Below the pieces are notes generated by a model. That model was given only the letters and a program-made list of their open reading frames with translations. It was not told where the DNA came from and did not search any database. A DNA stretch of 64,000 bases from Streptomyces amritsarensis. Lineage in GTDB: Bacteria; Actinomycetota; Actinomycetes; Streptomycetales; Streptomycetaceae. The stretch covers positions 26,923 through 90,922 of the forward strand of contig NZ_MQUR01000020.1 of the NCBI RefSeq assembly GCF_001953875.1. The letters are read 5' to 3'. The position numbers and the translations under genes were made by a program. How positions within the stretch are numbered: the stretch's first letter is position 1; each line of letters begins with the position of its first letter. This document shows, one piece after another, positions 51,262 to 59,103 of this stretch.

Positions 51262-52077
51262 CTAAGCCCCGGACCCGACCTGGGTCCGGGGGTGGAGTGC
51301 CACCGGCAGCCGGTCGAGCACGATGCCGAACTCCGCGCGGTAGGCCGCCCGCACCTCCTCGTCGGTCGTCAGCTCCTCCTCCGTCCGGTCGCCGTCCGCC
51401 GACGTGGCGATGAGGGTGCGGTCCCGCAGGGTGATCCGGCCGCCGTCCTCGGTGATCCGGGAGCAGACCGGGCCCCTGGTGAAACCGGACTCGGGGCTGG
51501 TGCGGTGCCACCAGGCGCCGGGCCGGAAGTCGGCGAGCACCCGGGGCCGGGTCTCCAGCCGGTAGGCCGGCACGCCGTCGCGCAGTACGTCGAGGTCGCC
51601 CTCCGCACCGTCTGCGGCCGGCCTGACGAGGAACACCCCGCAGGGATCCTTCTGCTCGCCCGGCTCCTCCAGGTCGAGAGGGTGCGCGCTGTGCTCGCCG
51701 AAGCCCACGTCGGCGAGCCAGCGCCCGTCGACGCGCAGCGCGAGGTGGTCGTACGGGATCCCCACCCCGCCGTCCTTGCCGTACACCCGCGCCTGGAGGA
51801 GCTCCACCCGGTGCCCGAGTGCGCGCAGCAACTGAGCGAACGCACCGTTCAGTTCGTAGCAGATGCCACCGCGCCCGGCGGTCACGATCTTGTCGAAGAG
51901 TGCGTCCCGGGTGAGCGTGATGTCCTCGCCGAGGTGGATCGCCAGGTTCTCGAACGGCACCGTCCGCAGATGGCGCAGGTGCAGCTCGCGCAGCGAGCCG
52001 CCCGTGGCCCGCCGGGGCCGCACCACCCCCAGCCGGCGCAGATAGGCATTGGTACGGACGTCGTCGAGAGGTTCCAT
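51262..52077 (-). CDS. nat: arylamine N-acetyltransferase
   Basis: The product has 271 residues from the ATG at 52077; the frame reaches 52113, but the family start MEPLDDVRTNAYLRRLG fits the inner ATG. The catalytic triad is visible: Cys in RGGICYELNGAF, His in YDHLALRVDGRWLADVGFGE and the Asp of ADVGFG. The upstream VPFENLAIHLGE motif is typical. It transfers acetyl from acetyl-CoA to arylamines or amino substrates; in Streptomyces such enzymes also occur in secondary metabolism. It is divergent from the small peptide gene at 52331. Confidence 0.92.
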   Translation of the reverse strand: MEPLDDVRTNAYLRRLGVVRPRRATGGSLRELHLRHLRTVPFENLAIHLGEDITLTRDALFDKIVTAGRGGICYELNGAFAQLLRALGHRVELLQARVYGKDGGVGIPYDHLALRVDGRWLADVGFGEHSAHPLDLEEPGEQKDPCGVFLVRPAADGAEGDLDVLRDGVPAYRLETRPRVLADFRPGAWWHRTSPESGFTRGPVCSRITEDGGRITLRDRTLIATSADGDRTEEELTTDEEVRAAYRAEFGIVLDRLPVALHPRTQVGSGA

Positions 52078-52330
52078 CCCCCCACTCTCCCCACCCGCCG
52101 CCCCGAAGACCATGCGCCTTTGGACCTAGTCCCCGCCCGAATCACCGATCACGAATTTTCGGTGTGCACCGAAGGATGAGGACCATGGGGAACCTGGAGA
52201 TGAGCACCGGCAGTTGCGCGCGTCTGGGTTCGGCACACACTGAGATTAGGCCCGCGTCACAGGGTTGCCGATGCACTCACCCTCACGTAAGGCGGGCAGA
52301 AGCGAACACCGGCGCAGAGGGGAATCTGCC

Positions 52331-52606
52331 ATGCCCGAAGAAGCTGAGATTCGCGGTACCGTCAGCAAAGCGGGAGAGGAAACGGTTGAGGTCTTCAAGA
52401 TGTCCCTCGACCTCGATGAAGCATCACGGGAAAAGCTGAAGGCGGACCCGAGCGGGGTCCTGAAGCGCTTTCTGGAATCCCAGGGGTACACGGTCAACGC
52501 CCTGAACATCCCGGATTTGCTGGCCAACGAGGATGTATGGCCCTCGGGGTGGCACCACATTCCCAGCGGCCCCGACAAGTCGAGCTGGCATCCGATCTAC
52601 CTGTAG
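52331..52606 (+). CDS. small orphan protein with RiPP-precursor-like layout
   Basis: The product has 91 residues from the ATG at 52331 with GAGGGG eight bases upstream. The first 55 residues form a charged helical part (EEAEIRGTVSKAGEETVEVFKM, DLDEASREKLKADPSGVLKRFLESQGY), and the last 28 (LLANEDVWPSGWHHIPSG, then DKSSWHPIYL) are rich in Trp, His, Ser and Pro and contain no Cys or Thr. The ADPSGVLKRFLESQGY stretch recalls leader helices of Nif11/NHLP precursors. No modifying enzyme or transporter lies next to it. The function is open. Confidence 0.65.
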   Translation: MPEEAEIRGTVSKAGEETVEVFKMSLDLDEASREKLKADPSGVLKRFLESQGYTVNALNIPDLLANEDVWPSGWHHIPSGPDKSSWHPIYL

Positions 52607-52708
52607 GCAGGCGTCGGCCGGAGAGTATCTCCGCCGTACGCTCCGCGCCCCCAGAACATCAAGGCACCACATCGACGGCCCACAGACGGCCCAGGGGCAG
52701 TGAGACGG

Positions 52709-52743
52709 CTCCGGGCCGGTGGTCGACGACCACCGGCCCGGAG
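52709..52743. terminator. terminator between peptide gene and glnA2
   Basis: CTCCGGGCCGGTGGTC pairs with GACCACCGGCCCGGAG with almost no mismatch around a GAC turn. It is positioned between convergent genes and can end both. Confidence 0.85.
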
Positions 52744-52776
52744 TGTTGCGCGGCCCGCAGGGGCGGTGACCTGCGG

Positions 52777-54138
52777 TTAGAGCACCGGGAGGTTCTTGCG
52801 GAGTTCGAAGGCCGTGACCTCCGAGCGGTACTCCTCCCACTCCTGCTTCTTGTTGCGGAGGAAGAAGTCGAAGACGTGTTCGCCGAGGGTTTCGGCGACC
52901 AGTTCGCTGCGTTCCATCAGGGAGATGGCCTCGCCGAGGTTCTGCGGGAGGGGTTCGATGCCCATCGCGCGGCGTTCGGCGTCGGAGAGGGCCCAGACGT
53001 CGTCGTCGGCGCCCGCCGGGAGTTCGTAGCCCTCCTCGATGCCCTTGAGGCCGGCCGCCAGGAGGACCGCGTACGTCAGGTACGGGTTGGCGCCCGAGTC
53101 GATCGAGCGGACCTCGATGCGGGAGGAGCCCATCTTGCCCGGCTTGTACATCGGGACGCGGATCAGGGCCGAGCGGTTGTTGTGGCCCCAGCAGATGTAC
53201 GAGGGGGCCTCGCCGCCCGCGCCGGCGCTGCGCGAGGAGCCGCCCCAGATGCGCTTGTAGGAGTTGACCCACTGGTTGGTGACCGCGGCCGTCTCGGCGG
53301 CGTGCCGCAGCAGGCCCGCGATGAAGGAGCGGCCGACCTTCGAGAGCTGGTACTCGGCGCCCGACTCGTAGAAGGCGTTGCGGTCGCCCTCGAAGAGGGA
53401 GAGGTGGGTGTGCATGCCCGAGCCGGGGTACTCCGAGAACGGCTTCGGCATGAAGGTGGCCTGGACGCCCTGTTCGAGGGCCACCTGCTTCATGACCAGG
53501 CGGAAGGTCATGATGTTGTCGGCGGTGGAGAGGGCGTCGGCGTAGCGCAGGTCGATCTCCTGCTGGCCCGGGGCGCCCTCGTGGTGGCTGAACTCCACCG
53601 AGATGCCCATCGATTCGAGCATGGTGATGGCCTGGCGGCGGAAGTCCATGCCCACGTTCTGCGGGGTGTGGTCGAAGTAGCCGGAGTTGTCGGCCGGGAC
53701 CGGGCGGGTGCCGTCCAGCGGCTTGTCCTTCAGCAGGAAGAACTCGATCTCCGGGTGGGTGTAGAAGGTGAAGCCCAGGTCGGAGGTCTTGGCGAGGATG
53801 CGCTTGAGGACGTAGCGCGGGTCCGCGAAGGACGGGGAGCCGTCCGGCATGAGGATGTCGCAGAACATCCGGGCGGTCCCGGGGGCCTCGGCGCGCCACG
53901 GCAGTATCTGGAACGTGCCCGGATCCGGCTTGGCGATCATGTCGGACTCGTAGACCCGTGCGAAGCCCTCGATGGCGGAGCCGTCGAAGCCGATGCCCTC
54001 GTCGAAGGCCTGCTCCAGCTCCGCCGGGGCGACCGCGACGGACTTCAGGAAGCCCAGTACGTCGGTGAACCACAGGCGCACGAAGCGGATGTCGCGCTCC
54101 TCAAGCGTCCGGAGGACGAATTCCTGCTGCTTGTCCAT
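52777..54138 (-). CDS. glnA2: glutamine synthetase-like enzyme GlnA2 (probable gamma-glutamylpolyamine synthetase)
   Basis: The product has 453 residues. GSI motifs are intact: FDGSAIEGFARVYESDM, DNSGYFDHTPQN, SHHEGAPGQQEIDLRY, MPKPFSEYPGSGMHTHLSL and the ATP site WGHNNRSALIRVP, SSRIEVRSID. Near residue 380 the adenylylation site of the main GlnA (N-L-Y) is replaced by D-V-W, so this enzyme cannot be regulated by GlnE there. In Streptomyces coelicolor the glnA2 product was shown to join glutamate to polyamines rather than ammonia. The assignment to GlnA2 here rests on length, the missing Tyr and location near glnE and nadE. Confidence 0.8.
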   Translation of the reverse strand: MDKQQEFVLRTLEERDIRFVRLWFTDVLGFLKSVAVAPAELEQAFDEGIGFDGSAIEGFARVYESDMIAKPDPGTFQILPWRAEAPGTARMFCDILMPDGSPSFADPRYVLKRILAKTSDLGFTFYTHPEIEFFLLKDKPLDGTRPVPADNSGYFDHTPQNVGMDFRRQAITMLESMGISVEFSHHEGAPGQQEIDLRYADALSTADNIMTFRLVMKQVALEQGVQATFMPKPFSEYPGSGMHTHLSLFEGDRNAFYESGAEYQLSKVGRSFIAGLLRHAAETAAVTNQWVNSYKRIWGGSSRSAGAGGEAPSYICWGHNNRSALIRVPMYKPGKMGSSRIEVRSIDSGANPYLTYAVLLAAGLKGIEEGYELPAGADDDVWALSDAERRAMGIEPLPQNLGEAISLMERSELVAETLGEHVFDFFLRNKKQEWEEYRSEVTAFELRKNLPVL

Positions 54139-54310
54139 GCCTTCATCCTCGCAGTTCAGACGGCCTGTGCACCACCGCCTGACCGGTCGCGGCGCACTCG
54201 GGCCGACCCAGTATCGCCAGTGGTGGTTTCCGCCACATTACGCACCCGGGAAAGGTCGCGGCACCCCCGCACTGACCTCGGCCCGGTCATGAGCATTACC
54301 ATCTGCGCCC

Positions 54311-54697
54311 ATGGGGGGCCGGGAGTACGCGCAGCGGGGGCGTCGGGGACGTTCCGCGCTCCGGCGTGCCGTCGTGCTGGCGGTCCTCGGAGCGCTGGCC
54401 GGCGCACTGTTCCTCTGTGCCCGCCCGGGCGGGTCGCACTCCGCCTCCGTCTCCGCCTCCGAGGCGCGGGCGCACGGTGCGGCGCATGCCGTCTGCGTGT
54501 CCCCGTACGACCTGCCCGGTTGCACTCCCCTCGCGCACGTGACCGCGGCCGTGCTGCCCGTGCCGCCGCCCGCCGTGACCGTGCCCGGCGGCGGCGCGCC
54601 GCCCGCCGCGCAGCCGGCGGCGGTGGGGCGGATCCGGCCGCCCGAGGCGCTGGCACGCGCCCCCGACCTGCATGTTCTCCAGGTGCTGCGGACCTGA
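54311..54697 (+). CDS. small secreted or membrane-anchored protein
   Basis: The product has 128 residues. A basic start (REYAQRGRRGRSALRR) precedes a hydrophobic helix AVVLAVLGALAGALFLCA, then a Ser/Ala/His part with two Cys (VCVSPYDLPGCTPL) and a Pro-rich tail ending DLHVLQVLRT. A similar small protein is encoded at 58454 before the multicopper oxidase. It precedes the DUF3105-DUF305 pair by 57 bases. Role unknown; possibly copper-linked. Confidence 0.65.
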   Translation: MGGREYAQRGRRGRSALRRAVVLAVLGALAGALFLCARPGGSHSASVSASEARAHGAAHAVCVSPYDLPGCTPLAHVTAAVLPVPPPAVTVPGGGAPPAAQPAAVGRIRPPEALARAPDLHVLQVLRT

Positions 54698-54753
54698 CGG
54701 GTCCGGTTTTGCGTTCCGCCCACCCCCCTCATCACACGAAGGAACCAGAGCAC

Positions 54754-55455
54754 ATGGCCAGCAAGTCCGGCAGGACCCCCCAGCACACCGACCCGAACTC
54801 CCGCCAGGCGCGGATAGCCGAGATGCGCCGCGTGGAGAAGGCTCGGGAGCGGCGCAACAAGGCGATCGCGATCACGGTCTCGTCGGCCGTCGTCGTCGGT
54901 CTCGTCGGTTTCGGCGCCTGGGTGCTGATCGAGCAGAAGCAGGAGGAGCAGCGCAAGGCGGCTGCCGCGGAGAAGCTCCGCGAGGAGGCGGAGGAGATCC
55001 GCAAGAAGCCGGTCGAGGGCGAGCAGCTCTGGGACGTGAAGAAGCTCGGCCGCAACCATGTCGAGACGCCGGTGAAGTACGAGATGAACCCGCCGGTCGG
55101 CGGTGACCACCACCCCCGCTGGATGAACTGCAACGGCGACGTCTACAAGACCCCGGTGCCCGAGGTGAACGCCGTCCACTCGCTGGAGCACGGCGCGGTC
55201 TGGGTGACGTACAACGACAAGGCCGCCCCGGCCGACGTGGACAAGCTCGCCGCGACCGTCGGCAAGACCCCGTACACGCTGATGAGCCCGGTCAAGGAGC
55301 AGACCGGGACGATCATGCTCAGCGCGTGGGGCAAGCAGCTGACCGTGGACACGGCGGACGACCCGCGGGTGGCGCAGTTCTTCACCAAGTACGTGCAGGG
55401 CGAGCAGACGCCGGAGCCGGGCGCGGCCTGCACCAGCGGGGTGGCCGGCAAGTGA
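54754..55455 (+). CDS. DUF3105 membrane-anchored protein
   Basis: The product has 233 residues with GAAGGAAC before the ATG at 54754. A cytoplasmic basic segment precedes one helix (AIAITVSSAVVVGLVGFGAWVLI, about 40-62). A charged coiled coil follows (QKQEEQRKAAAAEKLREEAEEI), then the DUF3105 domain with the signature YEMNPPVGGDHHPRWMNCNGDVY and HSLEHGAVWVTYN. The His-rich core suggests metal binding. Its stop overlaps the start of the DUF305 gene (GTGA). Confidence 0.9.
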   Translation: MASKSGRTPQHTDPNSRQARIAEMRRVEKARERRNKAIAITVSSAVVVGLVGFGAWVLIEQKQEEQRKAAAAEKLREEAEEIRKKPVEGEQLWDVKKLGRNHVETPVKYEMNPPVGGDHHPRWMNCNGDVYKTPVPEVNAVHSLEHGAVWVTYNDKAAPADVDKLAATVGKTPYTLMSPVKEQTGTIMLSAWGKQLTVDTADDPRVAQFFTKYVQGEQTPEPGAACTSGVAGK

Positions 55456-56129
55456 GCCGCGCGATCCCCCGTACGTACTGGGTCGCGGGCACGGCCGTCC
55501 TGCTGGCTCTGCTGTTCGCGGCGGCGGCCACGGTCGCCGCCGCGAACGGCGGTTCCGCCGCCCGGCCGGCGCCCGCACCCCGTACGCCGGGCCTGCACTC
55601 CGCCGACGCCGGCTTCGCACGGGACATGGCGGTCCATCACCAGCAGGCGGTGGAGATGTCCTTCATCGTGCGCGACCGCACCCAGGACGAGGCGGTGCGC
55701 ACCCTCGCCTACGACATCGCCAACACCCAGGCCAACCAGCGGGGCATGATGCTCGGCTGGCTGGACCTGTGGGGGCTGCCGAAGGTGGTGGCCGACGAGC
55801 CGCCGATGTCGTGGATGGGGAGCTCGGCGGGCCACGGCGGTCATGCCGGGCACGGTCCCGCCAAGCCCGGTGCGCTGATGCCCGGCATGGCCACCAAGGA
55901 GGAGCTGGAGCAGCTGGGTGCCGCCTCGGGGCGGGATGCGGAGGTGCTCTTCCTCCAGCTGATGACCGACCACCACAAGGGTGGCGTGACGATGGCCGAG
56001 GGGTGCGCGCAGCAGTGCGTGACGCCTGTGGAGCGGCAGCTGGCGCAGGGCATGGTCGACGCGCAGCGCGCGGAGGTCACCCTCATGGCGGACATGCTGG
56101 AGCAGCGCGGAGCCACACCGCGCGGGTGA
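55452..56129 (+). CDS. DUF305 secreted protein, probable copper-binding
   Basis: The product has 225 residues from the GTG at 55452. A signal/anchor (TYWVAGTAVLLALLFAAAATVAAA) precedes the two DUF305 four-helix repeats: FARDMAVHHQQAVEMSFIVRD and FLQLMTDHHKGGVTMAEGCAQQC. His-Met-rich linkers (SWMGSSAGHGGHAGHGPAKPGALMPGM) resemble those of copper-binding CopM-type proteins. It is translationally coupled to the DUF3105 gene. Confidence 0.9.
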   Translation: MSRAIPRTYWVAGTAVLLALLFAAAATVAAANGGSAARPAPAPRTPGLHSADAGFARDMAVHHQQAVEMSFIVRDRTQDEAVRTLAYDIANTQANQRGMMLGWLDLWGLPKVVADEPPMSWMGSSAGHGGHAGHGPAKPGALMPGMATKEELEQLGAASGRDAEVLFLQLMTDHHKGGVTMAEGCAQQCVTPVERQLAQGMVDAQRAEVTLMADMLEQRGATPRG

Positions 56130-56292
56130 CGGGACACGCTCGTACGGTGGGGGGAGGCGCCCTCTCACCCGTACGGGCGTGTGCTCCGCCGTTCGGGGGC
56201 CGCCGGGTGGGCCGATCGGCCGTATCCCGGTGGGGACGCCGGACCGGGTGCGCCCGCTCCCGGCCGTGTACACGTGCTCAGGAGGTTCCGTC

Positions 56293-56712
56293 ATGACGAC
56301 CGCCGCAGACATCATGCACCCCGGGGCCCAGTGGATCCCGGCGCACGAGACCCTCGACCGGGCTGCCGAGCTGATGGCCCGGCTGAACGTGGGTGCGCTG
56401 CCCATCAGCGACGCCGAAGAGCGGTTGTGCGGCATCGTCACCGACCGCGACATCGTCGTGAACTGCGTGGCCAAGGGTCTGGACCCGTCGAAGATGACGT
56501 GCGGGGACCTGGCCAAGGGCACTCCGCGCTGGATCGACGCCGGCGCGGACGTGTCCGCCGTGCTGGAGGAGATGGAGAGCCACCAGATCAAGCGGCTGCC
56601 CGTGATCAAGGACAAGAAGCTGGTCGGCATGATCAGCGAGGCCGACCTGGCCCAGCACCTGTCCGAGGACCAGCTGGCGGGCTTCGTCGAGAAGGTCTAC
56701 GCCCGGCGCTGA
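56293..56712 (+). CDS. CBS-domain protein
   Basis: The product has 139 residues with GGAGG eight bases upstream of the ATG at 56293. Two CBS motifs fill it: TAADIMHPGAQWIPAHETLDRAAELMARLNVGALPISDAEERLCGIVTDRDIV and DVSAVLEEMESHQIKRLPVIKDKKLVGMISEADL. CBS pairs bind adenosine nucleotides and act as energy or redox sensors. It stands alone in the cluster and has no fused enzyme domain. Confidence 0.93.
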   Translation: MTTAADIMHPGAQWIPAHETLDRAAELMARLNVGALPISDAEERLCGIVTDRDIVVNCVAKGLDPSKMTCGDLAKGTPRWIDAGADVSAVLEEMESHQIKRLPVIKDKKLVGMISEADLAQHLSEDQLAGFVEKVYARR

Positions 56713-56729
56713 CGGGGCCCGCAGCGCGT

Positions 56730-56782
56730 GGCCCGTCAGCCCCGCTCGGCCCCGTCAGCCCTCCTCGGCCCCGTCAGCACGG
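56730..56782. repeat. three imperfect 18-19 bp repeats of GGCCCCGTCAGCCC
   Basis: Three units starting GGCCC(C)GTCAGC run in tandem between the convergent CBS and hydrolase genes. They end before the hydrolase stop. They look like a local slippage product and no hairpin better than this repetition is evident. Confidence 0.55.
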
Positions 56783-56789
56783 TCAGCCG

Positions 56790-57680
56790 TCAGCCGGCCA
56801 GGCCTTCGGAGGCGTCCCCCCGCCCCCGCTCGCTCGTCTCCACGACCGCCCGGGCCACCTGGTCCGGGCGGTCGAGCATGACCAGGTGCCCGGCGGGCTC
56901 GGCGACGTCGAAGCGGGCGCCGAGGCGGTCGGCGAGGTCGGCCTGGCGTCCCAGCCAGCGCAGCGCGCCGCGGCCGGACGTGCCGTCGTGACCGGCGAGG
57001 ACGGTGGCGGGGGCGGTCAGCGGGCGGGTGTGGCGCAGCGCCGCCAGTTCGGCGGCCATGTCCGGGTAGCGGGAGTTCTCCAGCAGGGCTCCGCGCCAGA
57101 CCCGCCCGGTGCGGTAGCACCGGCGTACGAGGTCCGGCGCGGCCGGGTCGCCGCCGCCCGTGCGGGAGGCCCGTACGGTGGCACGCCGGGCCGCGGGGCC
57201 CAGCGCGGCGGGCAGCCCGGCGGCGGTCACGGCCCGGCCGAGGGCGCGGGCGGCGCCGGTGCGCAGCGCGGCGGGCAAGACCGCACGGGGGTCCTCCTCG
57301 ACGCTGGCGTCGACGAGGACCAGGGCGGCGGTGCGTTCCGGGTGGAGGCGGGCGAAGGCCTCGGTGTGGAAAGCGGCGATCGAGTGGCCGACGACGGTGA
57401 CGGGGGCGGCCGCGGGCCCGCCGTGTCCCAGCGCGTCGAGGAGGCCGGCGATCCGGTGGGCCTCTCCGGCGGTGGTGGGCGGGGCGGTGGCGGGGGCGCT
57501 CAGGCCGTGGCCGGGCCGGTCGAAGCGGACGACGGTGCGGCCCTGGGCGACGAGCAGCGCGGCGACGGCGTCCCAGTCGAACCAGGCCATGGCGAGTCCG
57601 GCGCTGAGTACGCACACGGGGCCCCGGCCCTCGACGACGACGTGCAGCGGCGTCCCGTCGACGTTGAGGAACATGGTCAT
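56790..57680 (-). CDS. alpha/beta hydrolase
   Basis: The product has 296 residues from the ATG at 57680, which overlaps the stop of the DUF998 gene (ATGA). Motifs are FDRPGHGLSAP (oxyanion region), VVGHSIAAFHTEAFARLHPE (nucleophile elbow GHSIA with Ser) and PAGHLVMLDRPDQVA (catalytic His). The substrate is unknown. It forms a two-gene unit with the DUF998 membrane protein. Confidence 0.88.
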   Translation of the reverse strand: MTMFLNVDGTPLHVVVEGRGPVCVLSAGLAMAWFDWDAVAALLVAQGRTVVRFDRPGHGLSAPATAPPTTAGEAHRIAGLLDALGHGGPAAAPVTVVGHSIAAFHTEAFARLHPERTAALVLVDASVEEDPRAVLPAALRTGAARALGRAVTAAGLPAALGPAARRATVRASRTGGGDPAAPDLVRRCYRTGRVWRGALLENSRYPDMAAELAALRHTRPLTAPATVLAGHDGTSGRGALRWLGRQADLADRLGARFDVAEPAGHLVMLDRPDQVARAVVETSERGRGDASEGLAG

Positions 57681-58378
57681 GTGCGGCGTTCCTTGTGGAC
57701 GGAGTAGGCGAGCAGGCCCAGCCAGATTGCCACGAGGAGCACCTGGAGCCGCTGACCGGCGCCGAGTGCCCAGGTGCCGCGTCCGGCGGTGAACATCGCG
57801 ATGGCGGACAGGGTCCAGGCGGTGGCGAGCAGTTCCATGACGACCAGCGCGGGGCCGTAGCGGGCGAGCGGGGCGAACCAGCCGTAGCGGCGGGCCGCGA
57901 CGGTCAGGGCCACGAGACCCACCAGGGCCCCGGTCATGGCGAGGCTGCTGCTGACGGCATGGGCCTGGTGGGTGGCGGGGACGAGCCCGGCGGTCTCCCG
58001 GGCGGCGCATTCGGGGTCCGCGGTGGGCGTGCAGCTCAGCGGGAGCCATGCGTCGGCCGCGGTGGCCGCGCCGAAGAGGGTGACCCCGGCCCAGCCGACG
58101 ACCGCCCAGAGGCGACGCGACTCGGTGTACTTCAGCAGCCGTATCAGGGCCAGCAGGCCGCCGGCGAAGGCGAGCATCCCGGCGGTGAAGTCGGTGGCCC
58201 GGAAGAGGCCGCCGAGCGGCTGGTCCTGGGCGGCGAGTTCGCTGACGTACGTCTGGATGGGGTTCAGGCCCGTGGAGAGGACGACTTCGAGCACCCACGC
58301 GGTGTACGCCGCGCCGGCGAGGCCGATGAGGAGGGCGACCGGCCAGGCGGTGCGCGGAGAGAGCCCATCTGGGGACAT
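57677..58378 (-). CDS. DUF998 integral membrane protein
   Basis: The product has 233 residues with about six helices. It begins MSPDGLSPRTAWPVALLIGLAGAAYTAWVLEVVLSTGLNPIQTYVSELAAQDQP, the DUF998 signature, and ends with a short basic tail. Function is unknown; the adjacent hydrolase overlaps it by four bases. It is divergent from the small secreted protein gene at 58454 across a 75-base region. Confidence 0.85.
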   Translation of the reverse strand: MSPDGLSPRTAWPVALLIGLAGAAYTAWVLEVVLSTGLNPIQTYVSELAAQDQPLGGLFRATDFTAGMLAFAGGLLALIRLLKYTESRRLWAVVGWAGVTLFGAATAADAWLPLSCTPTADPECAARETAGLVPATHQAHAVSSSLAMTGALVGLVALTVAARRYGWFAPLARYGPALVVMELLATAWTLSAIAMFTAGRGTWALGAGQRLQVLLVAIWLGLLAYSVHKERRT

Positions 58379-58440
58379 AGTGTGACTAATCCTAATCAAG
58401 CTCGGGGTCGGTCCTCCGCCGATCGGATACCCACCCCGGG

Positions 58441-58446
58441 TAGGGT
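58441..58446 (+). promoter_or_regulatory. -10 element of leaderless promoter
   Basis: TAGGGT lies seven bases before the ATG at 58454, giving a leaderless message. It lies in the 75-base divergent region shared with the DUF998 gene. Confidence 0.45.
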
Positions 58447-58453
58447 TCCGGCC

Positions 58454-58825
58454 ATGACGCGCAGTGCTCGGCGAGCCGCCCCGGGGCCCCGGCTGCTGGT
58501 GCTCGCCGCGCTGCTGCTGGGCGCCTTCACCCTGCTGTCCCCGGGCCGCCCCACCGCGCCCCACACCATGGAGGACGTGTCCTCGGGCCGGTGCGTTGCC
58601 TCGCCGGCGGCCTCCGGTGCGGCGGGGCGCGGTGGCGCTCACCACATCCCCGCCACCCCGCCCCACGTGCGCGGGGCGCTCCAGGAACCGTCCGCGGAGC
58701 CGGACCAGGCCGCCCGGGCCGTGCTGTCCGCGACCGGAACGGGCCGCCCCGGGGCCGGCTGCCACGCCGCTGCCACGGCGACCGCCCGTGGTCTCCTCGT
58801 CCGGCCGGCGGTACTGCGGATATAG
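58454..58825 (+). CDS. small secreted protein upstream of multicopper oxidase
   Basis: The product has 123 residues. A basic Arg-rich start (TRSARRAAPG) leads to a hydrophobic segment LLVLAALLLGAFTLLSPG, then a His-containing mature part (PHTMEDVSSGRC, GAHHIPATPPHVRG) and a conserved-looking ending LLVRPAVLRI. It resembles the protein at 54311 in layout and ending. Probably exported and linked to copper handling with the oxidase 278 bases downstream; that is inference. Confidence 0.6.
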   Translation: MTRSARRAAPGPRLLVLAALLLGAFTLLSPGRPTAPHTMEDVSSGRCVASPAASGAAGRGGAHHIPATPPHVRGALQEPSAEPDQAARAVLSATGTGRPGAGCHAAATATARGLLVRPAVLRI

Positions 58826-59103
58826 GCCCGCGGCCCGGCGTCACCCTGCCGGGGCGGTCGGCCACCGCCGTGGCCCGTCCCCCGCGCCCGCCCCCACCGC
58901 CGCCGCGGCAGCCGCCGCCGCGGCCCGGCGGCCGCACCGCCGCCGCATTGCCGTCGGCACGCCCCTGTCGCCGTAGCCCGCACCGCATCGCCGCACCGGC
59001 ACCGCATCGCCGGACCGCTGCCGCGGCGGCGTGCCCGCGTCCGCCGCGCGGCGCCGCCGGGCCGCGCCCGTGAACCCGTCACACCACACCCCGAGGTGCT
59101 CCC

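Noticed and set aside
52164..52439. Alternative 91-codon plus-strand frame overlapping the start of the small peptide gene
   Set aside because: It lacks a ribosome site and its codon use is unlike its neighbours; the frame starting at 52331 has GAGGGG and plausible composition.
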